Shown here piece after piece: positions 28,521 through 37,907 of a stretch of 64,000 bases of DNA. Both the position numbers and the translations under genes were made by a program. How positions within the stretch are numbered: the first letter of the stretch is position 1; each line of letters starts with the position of its first letter. The notes beneath the pieces were generated by a model. The model ran no database searches, was not told the origin of the DNA, and saw nothing but the letters and a program-made list of their open reading frames with translations. Source of the DNA: Candidatus Gracilibacteria bacterium CG17_big_fil_post_rev_8_21_14_2_50_48_13 (GTDB taxonomy: Bacteria > Patescibacteriota > Gracilibacteria > 1-14-2-50-48-13); NCBI GenBank assembly GCA_002783265.1, contig PFFG01000006.1, positions 62,001 through 126,000 on the forward strand, given 5' to 3'.

Positions 28521-29965
28521 TGCGCACTCCTTCTCGATTCTGCCTTTTCCTGGCAACAAGTGCCTGCCTCTTGGGGAGCATGCCCGCCCTCGCCAGTGCC
28601 GATATGATGACACTATTGCGATCGACGGCGCCTGATGCGGTGCTCACACGAGCAGATGCTGCCGTCTACCTCTACCGAGCCTTTGAGAAAGAACGTGCAG
28701 GGGAAACAAACACATCTCCACTACCCAATTTTTTGGATGTGGGCAGTAATTCACCTCTTTTGCCTATGCTAGCTCCACTGTGTGAAGCTCAGGCGATACG
28801 CTGTAGCGGGGGTGATTTTTTGCCTGATCAACCGGTGAGTTTGCCTGCAATTCTGAAGATGTACGATAAGCTTCTGCACTTTTATACAGATACGGCGGCG
28901 GATTCCGTTGCCGAAGAGATGGCCACAAGCCCCGACTGGAATACCGCCTATATGACCTGGGGAGAAAACCTTGGACTCATTCCCAGTGGTGCACTCATGA
29001 CCCCCGTGACGACGCAGCAAATGCAGTATCTGCTTGCACAACATGCCTACCTGCGTTCATGGCATTACACCCTACGCGAAGGAAAAGTACGCCTACCAGA
29101 CAACCTCGATGCCATTAATGATCAGGCGTACCCAACGCTCGATGCTGTGCATGCGGCAATGGACCACATTGGGCGCCTTCGAGCCAGTATTCAAGACCGT
29201 GGAAAGGTTCGCACATCGCTCAAGCACCGGAGTGAAGACACCATTGTTATCGGTCGTCTTCTCGCACTTGAAGTGGGACTCCGCCACCTCGAAGCATTTA
29301 TGGCAGAACATCCGCTCTATTATGATGCATCCTTTAGCCAGGAAGAACGCGAAGAATTTCAGCAGCTTGGCCTCAAAGAAATCATTGGTGTTGGAGAATA
29401 CGATTTCAGAACTAACCCGAGTTATCGGAAACACAACATTCGTGCAACCCTCAAGCATATTCATAAAATGGTGCTCGCCCCAGATGAAGAGTTTGACTAT
29501 TGGAAGCTCATGTATGCAAAGGGCATGGACGATGTAGTGAATGGCTGGCTCATTGTGGAAGGCGAGGAAGTATGGGGCTGGGGTGGCGGACTATGTGGCA
29601 CAGCAACCGCAATTTTCCGGGGTGCGTGGTTTTCCGGACTAGAGATCACCGAACGGCGCCCACACACCAATTACTACAATAGCCTCTACGGACGCGACAT
29701 GGGCCTTGATGCCACAGTTTATCAAAACTCCCCTAACCTGCGATTCAAAAACAACACGGGGCACCCGATAATGCTCTACCTACGCTACAACGCGACGGAG
29801 GACGATGCAAAAGTACTCGTGCTCGGCACCAAACACTTCAGTTCCTTTACCTTTGCCAAAGGGACGCGACGCGGCAAGTCTATCCAGCACAAACGAATTC
29901 TCACCATGCTCGACGGAACGGTTTGGGAAGATCCTCTCTACAGTAGCTACAGAAAACTGGAATAA
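28520..29965 (+). CDS. Secreted SLH-like / VanW-domain protein
   Basis: 481 aa with a signal peptide (1-26). An N-terminal region of about 150 residues resembles SLH-type helices (TRADAAVYLYRAFEK, PVSLPAILKMYDKLL). A VanW domain sits at about 295-425 with the hallmark GWGGGLCGTATAIF, then RRPHTNYYNSLYGRDMGLDATV. VanW domains occur in secreted proteins; their biochemical role is unclear. It is coupled to the M50-like gene by a TAATG overlap. Ends in a strong bidirectional terminator. Confidence 0.85.
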   Translation: MRTPSRFCLFLATSACLLGSMPALASADMMTLLRSTAPDAVLTRADAAVYLYRAFEKERAGETNTSPLPNFLDVGSNSPLLPMLAPLCEAQAIRCSGGDFLPDQPVSLPAILKMYDKLLHFYTDTAADSVAEEMATSPDWNTAYMTWGENLGLIPSGALMTPVTTQQMQYLLAQHAYLRSWHYTLREGKVRLPDNLDAINDQAYPTLDAVHAAMDHIGRLRASIQDRGKVRTSLKHRSEDTIVIGRLLALEVGLRHLEAFMAEHPLYYDASFSQEEREEFQQLGLKEIIGVGEYDFRTNPSYRKHNIRATLKHIHKMVLAPDEEFDYWKLMYAKGMDDVVNGWLIVEGEEVWGWGGGLCGTATAIFRGAWFSGLEITERRPHTNYYNSLYGRDMGLDATVYQNSPNLRFKNNTGHPIMLYLRYNATEDDAKVLVLGTKHFSSFTFAKGTRRGKSIQHKRILTMLDGTVWEDPLYSSYRKLE

Positions 29966-29996
29966 AAAAACCCCGGTCCGAGGACCGGGGTTTTTG
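29964..29996. terminator. Bidirectional terminator between the VanW and kelch genes
   Basis: Stem CCCCGGTC / GACCGGGG with a 4-nt loop, an A run to the left and five T to the right. It serves both converging genes. Confidence 0.93.
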
Positions 29997-30006
29997 CTTT
30001 ACAAGA

Positions 30007-33000
30007 CTACTTCGTCTCGCTCGTTTCCTCCATCACAGGAGTTCCTACCTTTTTCTGCTCTTCCTCCGCCACCTGGGCCATTTCCACATAGGCTGCATTA
30101 TCCAAAATCTTGCGACTCTGGAGATACACCTTACCGTCAAAGGCTTCCACGTGCTTTGGATCAATACTCATGAGTTCGAAGACATAGCTGATCTTATAGA
30201 GATGCAGTTCCTTCTCATCAATACTGTCGCGAGCAAAGATCACCTCTTCCCCTTCTTTTTCAAGCAGGAAGCGTTCTTCAATAATGCGTCCGAAGAGACC
30301 AAGCGTTCCCTCCTTCACATCCTTGAATTCACTGAGTGCGATAACCTTTTCATTTTCCATCGGTGCGATGAAGAAAGCAAGGTATTCCATACTGAGATCC
30401 TGCTTAATGACAGGAAGATCAGAGCTATAGACAAAGGTATTTCCTACCATGGTCTTTTCCATCTGCAGAAGATCTTCTTTCGTCAAGCTATACGCCACCG
30501 TATCTTTTCGCGTCAGAAGCATGTAGAGGAGACCTGCTGCAAGAAGCAACAAGGGGAGAAGCATACCTAGTACCCACCAGATATTCCCTGCATCGTCAGC
30601 CCCCGCAAGACTTGCACGAAGTTTTCCGTCTGCGTCCGCTGTGTAAGAAGCATCCTTCTCACCAACCGTGAAGGGCACCACAACGGTCTTACTACGTCGT
30701 CCATCAGGATAGGTCGCATAGAGGGACACCTTGTGTTCTCCTACCTCGAGCGGTGTAGCAGAAACCACAATGAAGTCGCCGTAGGTCGTGTCCGCAATAA
30801 TGGAGGAAGAGGTAATAATACTCTGGAAGTGTGACACCACCGCCGTACCGTACACCGTCTTTCCATACACATGCGGCTTACGATCCTTGATCGTAATTTC
30901 TTCGACCACAGGTGTTGGAATATCGAGTTCAGGATTGATTTCTATCTGAGCAAGAGGTGACATATCGACGATACGTCCGTTTTCATCAAGAAGTCCTGTG
31001 GCGAGTGTATGTTTTCCAGCAGAAAGTTCTTCGTCTGGAATGAGCACACATCGACCATTAGCATCCGCTGTTGTCTTGTTGAGAATCTTCTGCTCACCGT
31101 TTGCAAGGAGCTCAATGAGAGCCACATTTGCGCCAGGTTTTGCAGCACACGTCAGCATCGGCTTCGTGTCGTTGGTAATCATACCGGCAGGCAAGTTGGT
31201 GAAGAGAACACCCTTCCCTGGCTTGCTGTTAGGATCAAGAGGATCCGTGCTGTATGCAAGAACCTCATCTCCATCCGTAAAGCCATCGCCGTCAGAGTCA
31301 CGCTTGAAGGGATCCGTTCCCATATCCAGCTCCTGAGCATCGGAAAGTCCATCACTATCCGTATCACGCATACCAAGGGTATCGTACGCGGAAGGAAGCA
31401 AGGTGACACCTGGGTTCTCCTTCAGGAATGCCTCACGACCAGCAACATAGGCTGGATCCGTTGGAGACTGACCAAAGGGTGAAGTGACCAAGTTCATGAT
31501 TCCTCCAAAGTCTGGAAGTTTCAGTCCATCGAGCGTTGTTGCCGTTGAGGCAGGCTGCGTCGGTGTACTGGTTGAGGGAACCTGTGTCGTGGAAACCGGG
31601 GTCGTCGATACGGGCGTCGAAACTGCAGGCGCAGAGGTTCTCGTCGTCGTTGTCGTTACAGACACGGGGCGCTTTGACAAGGCATCAACTTCGCCAATCA
31701 ATGCATCCATCTTATCGAGAAGAGCGCTGAGATCCGTTACAGGAACCGTACTACCATCAGCATTTGTTGCCCCATTTGTGTTTTCGTTGCTTGTCGATGT
31801 CAGAGGAGCCGTTTCACCATCAAACATAAAGTTCGATTGTGATGCAATAGTCTGGCGATTACCAGAAGCATCCACCGCCGTTGCGGTTACAGAGTACCGA
31901 TGACCCTTCGTAAAGGCAGGAGCCATTGGCAGTGACCACAGACCACTACTCATCATCGTTGCACGGAAAACCTGACGATCGTTTGTTCCACTTGGGAAGG
32001 CAGAACCGTTGTAATATCCACGTGCCGTCTCATCGTAGGCAACGACCTCCACATAGGAGACACCGCTACCACCCTGAGCATCAACTGCTGTTCCTTGAAT
32101 CTGTGCAACACTCATGACGTTACTTCCATCTGCTGGATACGAAATCATGGATGTTGGAGGCGTAATGTCCGCCGTAGTCGTTGCCGCTGGGACAGCAGGC
32201 GTTTGATTCTGATAGAGTGGCGTCGGCAAGTAGACCGTTCCTCCACCCGAACCTCCTGAAGACGGAACGACAACCACCTGTGGCGTTGGTACAGAGAGAA
32301 TCGAAACCGTAGGAGTCGTCGACCCACCAGTACTTCCACCCGTTGACGTGTTGGTATTGGTATTGCCCGCACCCGTGTTCGTATTCGTGTTCGTCGCATT
32401 CGTGTTCCCATTGCCTGTATTGGTATTCGTATTTCCTGTATTCGTATTGGAGTTTCCGGCATTGGTATTGCCGTTGGATGTATTCGAATTACCGTTACTT
32501 GGAGCAGGAATCGTGATCGTTGTCGTGGTTACTCCCTCATTACCTGACGTATCCTTCACATACACCTTGATGACGTAGGTACCAGGATCTGAAAGCACTG
32601 GGGAGAGCGTGTACGATCCAAGACCAGTACCACTATCGAAGGTGGTTACATCCTGACGAAGCTCTGTTGGGCTTGTGAATGCACTTCCATCCCAGAATCC
32701 GGTTCCCTGCTTTTCAAGAGAAACCTGCACATTGCCCGCGATAGTCGCCGGCAGACCACCTGCATCACTTGCGGAGAAGTTCACTGCAGAAACAGAAGCT
32801 GGAGAACCAGTCGGAGAAGTAATGGCAACAACGGGAGCCGTGGAATCGGGAACAAATGTGGAATCGTAAGTGAAGCTTGCTGTGTGGGACGTTGCCTCAA
32901 CGTTGAAGAACGTATCGAGGGCAAAACTCTTTACTTCATAGGTATGCCCTGTTTGCATTGCTGCCTGCATGGCACCTGAGTTGAAATCCCATGTGCGGTT

Positions 33001-36000
33001 TGGAGCACTTCCACCGAGAGAGGCGTCATCAAAGCGCTCAGCCGTAGCAGAGAAAGCCGTAGAACCATTCCACCAAAGTGGAGAAGCTGGATTCGTGATA
33101 TCCTTCACTGCAACGCGCACTTTGGAAACATCCGTGTCGTCTGTCGCCGTACCATGAATATCAACCAACGCTGGGTCATTGTAGGTTGGATTGAAGGCTG
33201 CAAGTGTACTGGTTGGTGGATTCGTTTCCGTGTTAATACGGAAACGCACGACGTCAGACCAAGCAGAATATTTCTTTCCACCAATGGCATCGTAGGTACG
33301 TACACGGATCTGATAATCCTTTCCAGATGCGTTGTTTGGGAGTGCACAGTTGTAGACCTGACCACAGCTAGAAAGCAGAGAGAAGTCAAAGCTTGCTGTT
33401 GCACCCGATTCGAAATAGAGTGAGTCAAATCCCGTCATTCCGTCGAATCCAGCAGGATCGCGCATCTGATCAAAATTCCAAATGAGATTATCTGGGTCAT
33501 TCACTGCATCATCGGCCGGGAATACACCCGTAGGATATTCCACTATTTCCATCTGATAGATGAGTTCATCACCTTCACGATCCGTTCCTGTAAAGTCAAA
33601 ACGTGGCTGACGAGTATTCGTGAATTCCTGAAGAGCCGCTGGTGTGACAATCACTGGTTTGTCAGGTGTCTGATTTTCAGGGTCATAAATTTCTGCAGAA
33701 TCCTGCGTTAAATTCACTCCACCAAAGACTGCAATTTTCCCCATGGCATGTACAGCATTTGCGAGGCCGGACAAGATCGTCATAGCAAATCCAGAACGTT
33801 GCGACTTAAGCGCAAAAGGAGCTGAGAGCGTACTGGGAGCCGCAGGGTCCCATGTATAAGCACGAGGCCCAACCAGGGTATATTTCCCGTTATTCTGCAG
33901 CTGAGACTTTGGCGTTGTCATAGAATCCGAGAAGGTCGGACCAGCAGTCGTTGTCGCAGCACCTAGGGTGTAGAGTTTAGATGTTGTAATTCCTGGATTC
34001 GTAGGACCAAAAGCCATGCGGTATCCAACACTGGTTGCACCGCTCATAAATCCTGTCACATCAGAATTTGTCGTATTTCCACCATAGATAAGCACCTTGG
34101 AAAGATTGTCATACTGCAGTACATCACCAAAGGCCTGATTCGGTCCAGCGCTACTCACCACCGTGGCCGTATCTGCCGTCACGTTAATCTTATAAATGTT
34201 TGCGCTTCCACCACCAATTGCATAGACATCACCAAGTGCGTCAGAAATAAGTTTGTGACCATAACGAGCATCGGTTGCCGAAGTCAGCGTACGAAGGGTG
34301 TTGGTCTGGGTATTATAGACCATTAAGTCACCGAGAATCCCCGTTTCACAGTAGATCACAGCAAAACCACCTGAAATACATGCATAGTAACTTCGTCCAA
34401 AGGTTGACCCACCAGAGAGCAAGATCTCGTTACTACTCACAGGAATCGCTGCATGAAATGCTCGAGGGGTAAAGGCAGAACCGCTTGGCGTTAAAGCTGT
34501 AAAGGTTTCCGTCGCAGGATCAAAGACTTCGAAGGCCTCAGCTGCTGGCAATAACCCTGGGCTAGCAAAGAATCCCGCTGGGTTTCCCTGGCGCTTTCCA
34601 CCAATAAAGTAGATTTTCCCATCCTGCATTTTCGTTGCTGTGAAACCATAGCGGCCCGCACGCATTTCTTTTGACGGGTCAGTACAATTTCCAGATCCAT
34701 CCCGTGCCGGACACAAATCTTCAAAGGCATTCGTTACTGGGTTGTACAGTTCTACCTTTTTCACTTCCAAACCAGTATAGACATTTCCTGGTGTTGGCGC
34801 TGTAGAAGAGTCATCAATTCCACCAACAACCAGATATTTTCCATAGTTCGGAGACGCAGGGTTTGCGTTAAGTTCAAAGGTTTCAGCAAAGGAGCGAGGA
34901 AATTTCATATCACCGGCAGCATACTGGAAACGCTTCATATCAAAACTCTCCGCCGTACGCAACCGCGTAGTACTATCGCTGTTACCGCCAAAAATCATGA
35001 ATTGTGCATTATTTGCAGCAGCACCTTCCGCGGAAGTCGTAGGAAGAAGAACACCACGAGCAGCATAACGTCCATTCGTAAGCATAGGAGAAGACGGTGC
35101 CGAAAACGCCAGACTCGTCACATCGAACGTTTCAAAATCCCGCATTCCCTTCCCCAGCACGTCACGTCCTCCAAATATATATGCCTTTTTCGTTGAACTA
35201 GTACTTACAGAATCTTCATACCCTACCACTGCTACTGCATCACGACGCGCAGTCGTAAGAGAAGTCCCCAAGGCCGTCACCACAAAGTTACCACCTGCAA
35301 AGGTAATCAGATCCGCACTTGTATTTAAGGTTCCTGTATTCGTTCGCTGTCCACCAGCAACAAGCGTACGAGGAGATGCTGGAGTATCCACATTGATTAC
35401 AATCCCACCAAGACGCTCCTGCGTTAAGGTAGGTGTCACCGTTGAAACTGCCTTTGTTGCCACATCAAACTTCTCCATAGACTTCAGAGGTGCGGAGGAT
35501 GCACCGCCCTTACCACCAAGGAAAAGAATTTGCCCCTGGGTTCCTGCATTCGGGTAAAACATCGCATTATGCTCCGTTCTGGCAGTGGCCAGTGTTCCTG
35601 TAGCCTCTGTAAGCACATTATTCGTCACGTCATAGACGTAGACCTTATTGCGCAAAACACCCGCCGCATCCTCACCACCAGCAATAACGATAAAATCATC
35701 CGCACCAACAGTATATTTGGTCACAGACATGTTCTTAGCCGTCTCTGTCATTGTTGGCAAAGGATTTGTCGGGAGATTATAGTAGGTCTCAAAGTTTTGT
35801 GAGACAGGGTTGTACACTTCGAGCGTGTTCACTGCTGTTCCCGCAGCATTCTGACCTCCGACAAAAAGAATTTTGCCGTCGCTCAGCGCGACCGTCTTGT
35901 GAAATGCCCTAGGAGTAGTAAGTGATTTTCCTCCTCCAGACAAGAGAGTAAATCGCCCATCTTGCGGATTATATAGTTCTGCGGAATTCAGATAATTCGT

Positions 36001-36276
36001 TCCATCAAAACCACCAGCGATCAGGACTTTTCCTTTATGAATACCCGTCGTAATCAGATTTGCCGAAAAGGCTTCTCGAGTGGTTGTCATCTGCCCCGGA
36101 ACCATGCGCGTTTCTAAGAAACGCGCATCAGCCGCCGGTAACTTCGGTGCGAAGGGGAAGGTCCCCATAACCGTTGTCACGAGCATAACAAGTAAAACAA
36201 CGGCATAGGTTATCCGTTGGGAGAGGGTGTGGGTGCGAGAGATCGTGGTGACCCCTGCGCGAGGACGTTTTTTCAT
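30007..36276 (-). CDS. Giant kelch-repeat surface protein with cytoplasmic tail (2089 aa)
   Basis: A signal/anchor lies at residues 22-50. Residues about 65-860 carry kelch repeats (recurring GKVLIAGG, YNPQDG, VGG), forming one or two beta-propellers. Ig/Fn3-like domains follow (865-1250), then an Asn/Thr/Gly repeat linker (1258-1315), more Ig-like domains, and a Ser/Thr/Pro linker. Two thrombospondin-type-3 calcium motifs (DTDSDGLSDAQE and DSDGDGFTDGDE, about 1635-1680) precede another Ig block. A transmembrane helix sits at about 1896-1925. The final 164 residues are polar and would be cytoplasmic. This suggests a type I membrane adhesin or receptor with an intracellular domain. Transcribed from a TTGACA promoter with a 150-nt leader. 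Confidence 0.87.
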   Translation of the reverse strand: MKKRPRAGVTTISRTHTLSQRITYAVVLLVMLVTTVMGTFPFAPKLPAADARFLETRMVPGQMTTTREAFSANLITTGIHKGKVLIAGGFDGTNYLNSAELYNPQDGRFTLLSGGGKSLTTPRAFHKTVALSDGKILFVGGQNAAGTAVNTLEVYNPVSQNFETYYNLPTNPLPTMTETAKNMSVTKYTVGADDFIVIAGGEDAAGVLRNKVYVYDVTNNVLTEATGTLATARTEHNAMFYPNAGTQGQILFLGGKGGASSAPLKSMEKFDVATKAVSTVTPTLTQERLGGIVINVDTPASPRTLVAGGQRTNTGTLNTSADLITFAGGNFVVTALGTSLTTARRDAVAVVGYEDSVSTSSTKKAYIFGGRDVLGKGMRDFETFDVTSLAFSAPSSPMLTNGRYAARGVLLPTTSAEGAAANNAQFMIFGGNSDSTTRLRTAESFDMKRFQYAAGDMKFPRSFAETFELNANPASPNYGKYLVVGGIDDSSTAPTPGNVYTGLEVKKVELYNPVTNAFEDLCPARDGSGNCTDPSKEMRAGRYGFTATKMQDGKIYFIGGKRQGNPAGFFASPGLLPAAEAFEVFDPATETFTALTPSGSAFTPRAFHAAIPVSSNEILLSGGSTFGRSYYACISGGFAVIYCETGILGDLMVYNTQTNTLRTLTSATDARYGHKLISDALGDVYAIGGGSANIYKINVTADTATVVSSAGPNQAFGDVLQYDNLSKVLIYGGNTTNSDVTGFMSGATSVGYRMAFGPTNPGITTSKLYTLGAATTTAGPTFSDSMTTPKSQLQNNGKYTLVGPRAYTWDPAAPSTLSAPFALKSQRSGFAMTILSGLANAVHAMGKIAVFGGVNLTQDSAEIYDPENQTPDKPVIVTPAALQEFTNTRQPRFDFTGTDREGDELIYQMEIVEYPTGVFPADDAVNDPDNLIWNFDQMRDPAGFDGMTGFDSLYFESGATASFDFSLLSSCGQVYNCALPNNASGKDYQIRVRTYDAIGGKKYSAWSDVVRFRINTETNPPTSTLAAFNPTYNDPALVDIHGTATDDTDVSKVRVAVKDITNPASPLWWNGSTAFSATAERFDDASLGGSAPNRTWDFNSGAMQAAMQTGHTYEVKSFALDTFFNVEATSHTASFTYDSTFVPDSTAPVVAITSPTGSPASVSAVNFSASDAGGLPATIAGNVQVSLEKQGTGFWDGSAFTSPTELRQDVTTFDSGTGLGSYTLSPVLSDPGTYVIKVYVKDTSGNEGVTTTTITIPAPSNGNSNTSNGNTNAGNSNTNTGNTNTNTGNGNTNATNTNTNTGAGNTNTNTSTGGSTGGSTTPTVSILSVPTPQVVVVPSSGGSGGGTVYLPTPLYQNQTPAVPAATTTADITPPTSMISYPADGSNVMSVAQIQGTAVDAQGGSGVSYVEVVAYDETARGYYNGSAFPSGTNDRQVFRATMMSSGLWSLPMAPAFTKGHRYSVTATAVDASGNRQTIASQSNFMFDGETAPLTSTSNENTNGATNADGSTVPVTDLSALLDKMDALIGEVDALSKRPVSVTTTTTRTSAPAVSTPVSTTPVSTTQVPSTSTPTQPASTATTLDGLKLPDFGGIMNLVTSPFGQSPTDPAYVAGREAFLKENPGVTLLPSAYDTLGMRDTDSDGLSDAQELDMGTDPFKRDSDGDGFTDGDEVLAYSTDPLDPNSKPGKGVLFTNLPAGMITNDTKPMLTCAAKPGANVALIELLANGEQKILNKTTADANGRCVLIPDEELSAGKHTLATGLLDENGRIVDMSPLAQIEINPELDIPTPVVEEITIKDRKPHVYGKTVYGTAVVSHFQSIITSSSIIADTTYGDFIVVSATPLEVGEHKVSLYATYPDGRRSKTVVVPFTVGEKDASYTADADGKLRASLAGADDAGNIWWVLGMLLPLLLLAAGLLYMLLTRKDTVAYSLTKEDLLQMEKTMVGNTFVYSSDLPVIKQDLSMEYLAFFIAPMENEKVIALSEFKDVKEGTLGLFGRIIEERFLLEKEGEEVIFARDSIDEKELHLYKISYVFELMSIDPKHVEAFDGKVYLQSRKILDNAAYVEMAQVAEEEQKKVGTPVMEETSETK
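32331..32502 (-). repeat. Asn/Thr repeat linker in the kelch protein
   Basis: Short tandem codons for TNTN, GNTN and NTNTG units, about 57 residues. A low-complexity spacer, of a kind often seen in Patescibacteria surface proteins. Confidence 0.8.
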
Positions 36277-36332
36277 GGTGTGTGTGTGGGTATGTAAGTT
36301 TTTGTGTAGATGTTTTTAAGCCGAACCTTGGT

Positions 36333-36350
36333 GAGGCGGTCCGTCGCCTC
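36333..36350 (-). promoter_or_regulatory. Leader hairpin of the kelch gene
   Basis: A 6-bp perfect stem GAGGCG / CGCCTC with a 6-nt loop, about 57 nt upstream of the start codon and inside the predicted 5' leader. No T run follows. Confidence 0.4.
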
Positions 36351-36436
36351 CAGAGCCGTCCAGGCCAGGCGAAGAGCCGCATAAAACGAGTTGTATGTGT
36401 CCGTACATGTGGGTATGAGAAAGAATCTATCCGTGT

Positions 36437-36466
36437 ATAATACAGGACATCACAAGTTTTTGTCAA
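36437..36466 (-). promoter_or_regulatory. Promoter of the kelch gene
   Basis: The minus strand has TTGACA (36461-36466), 18-nt spacing and TATTAT (36437-36442). Transcription would start near 36429, giving a leader of about 150 nt. It abuts the 3' end of the cysteine-synthase gene. Confidence 0.65.
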
Positions 36467-36470
36467 AACA

Positions 36471-37907
36471 TTACCGCATGCAAAATTCTGACTTGATTCT
36501 GGGCATGTCTGCTTTCGACCACGACAACATACCTCCGGAAATCGAAAACGCGTTAATTCCCTTTGCTCGCAGCTGAGAAACTACCTCCAAAGAAACGCCA
36601 CCGTAGGGACAGAAAACAAAAATTGTTCTCGATGGATGACCACTTGCTACCTCAATTTCCAAGTCATCCATGGTTTTCCACAGAGCATAGGGAACATGTA
36701 CTTCCGCGAATCTTTTGGCATCGGAGAAGTCCCAAATCTCTACATTGTCCTGTAAAGAAAAGGACACTCCCTTTGCTTCCAGTTGTTGCCCTTCCTTGGG
36801 TGTCACTCCATAGAGCCTTCGAAACGCCTCTGAGGCAGATATCTCAAAATCAGGAGAAAATTTTACCCTACTGCGAAAAGTCACATTTTCCATGTCATGT
36901 TGAACAGGTGGAAAATACACCTCTGGCAAATACTGCATATATTCGTCGATATAGGGATAGGGCAGATCGCAGCATATAAAGACAGCATGTAGTCTACCGT
37001 ACTGACGAATATGATCTTCCCATTGACGCCTATGCCGCAATAATGAAGCTCTGAGACCAGCCAGCGCGAAGCCTGAACTTGGACCAACCAGCATACCAGA
37101 ACGAATCATCTTAAGACTTGTCGCAAAAGCATCGACGGTTCCTACTGCTTCGAGATAGTCCACCGTTTTATCATAGGAAAAGCCCGTTGGAGACAAGAGA
37201 GCCTGGGTACGAACGCCCGGTACAGGATTATTCGGAGCCCGCACAACACCGATAGTGCGTAACTCTGGCCTTGCTTCTCTCAGAGCTGTAGCGGTACCAA
37301 CCATTGTACCCGTCGTCCCCAACCCTGCAGCAAATAGATCAATCTGATGATCCAGCTGAGCTAAAATTTGCGCCGCAGTCACATCTTTGTGTCCACGTGG
37401 ATTGGCAGCGTTCTGATACTGATCCATGTTGAGCCATCCTGGTTCCCCGCCCTTTCTTCTTGCTTTCACAATTCCACTCTTGGGATCATCTGGATTGGGA
37501 CAAATCGGTTCTTCATGCAACGTCACATGTATGCCGGCAAGTCGCAACATATCCAGTTTTCCTTTGGAGACCTCTTTGGATGCAAAGGCGTGCACATCTC
37601 CCAGACCAAAAGCCTTCGCCAGCAAAGCTAGGGAAAAAACTGTATTTCCTGAAGAGCTCTCTACAAGCTGTGTGTTCGGCGAACATCGCCCCCTCTCTTT
37701 TGCTTCTTTCAGCATATGAAATGCAGGCACAGACTTCACATTCCCGAGGGGAAGCATTTGCATCATTTTTGCGAACACGCGTAATCCAGGCATGTGCACT
37801 CCGTGGAGTTCTTCGGGAATTTCCACTAGAGGTACCGGGGCATGCTTGCTGGGATCGAGAAAGTCCTGCAGGGATGAGGGGCCGGAAAAAAAGTTAGACC
37901 TGTTCAT
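36471..37907 (-). CDS. Cysteine synthase-like PLP enzyme fused to rhodanese
   Basis: 478 aa from ATG 37907 (an in-frame ATG at 37922 is possible). The N-terminal part is a fold-type II PLP enzyme of the CysK/CysM/CBS family. The PLP lysine is at about residue 58 in GNVKSVPAF, where the usual NxGSxKDR has lost the Asp. SSSGNT is the substrate-binding loop and AGLGTTGTMVG binds the PLP phosphate. The C-terminal 90 residues are a rhodanese domain with active-site Cys in VFCPYGGVS, expected to carry a persulfide. Together the fusion could make or consume cysteine and pass sulfur on. It overlaps the CooC-like gene by 14 nt, so the two are translationally coupled. Confidence 0.88.
   Translation of the reverse strand: MNRSNFFSGPSSLQDFLDPSKHAPVPLVEIPEELHGVHMPGLRVFAKMMQMLPLGNVKSVPAFHMLKEAKERGRCSPNTQLVESSSGNTVFSLALLAKAFGLGDVHAFASKEVSKGKLDMLRLAGIHVTLHEEPICPNPDDPKSGIVKARRKGGEPGWLNMDQYQNAANPRGHKDVTAAQILAQLDHQIDLFAAGLGTTGTMVGTATALREARPELRTIGVVRAPNNPVPGVRTQALLSPTGFSYDKTVDYLEAVGTVDAFATSLKMIRSGMLVGPSSGFALAGLRASLLRHRRQWEDHIRQYGRLHAVFICCDLPYPYIDEYMQYLPEVYFPPVQHDMENVTFRSRVKFSPDFEISASEAFRRLYGVTPKEGQQLEAKGVSFSLQDNVEIWDFSDAKRFAEVHVPYALWKTMDDLEIEVASGHPSRTIFVFCPYGGVSLEVVSQLRAKGINAFSISGGMLSWSKADMPRIKSEFCMR

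Noticed and set aside
32331-32502. CRISPR-like repeat
   Set aside because: Short codon repeats encode TNTN units inside an open frame; there are no unique spacers.
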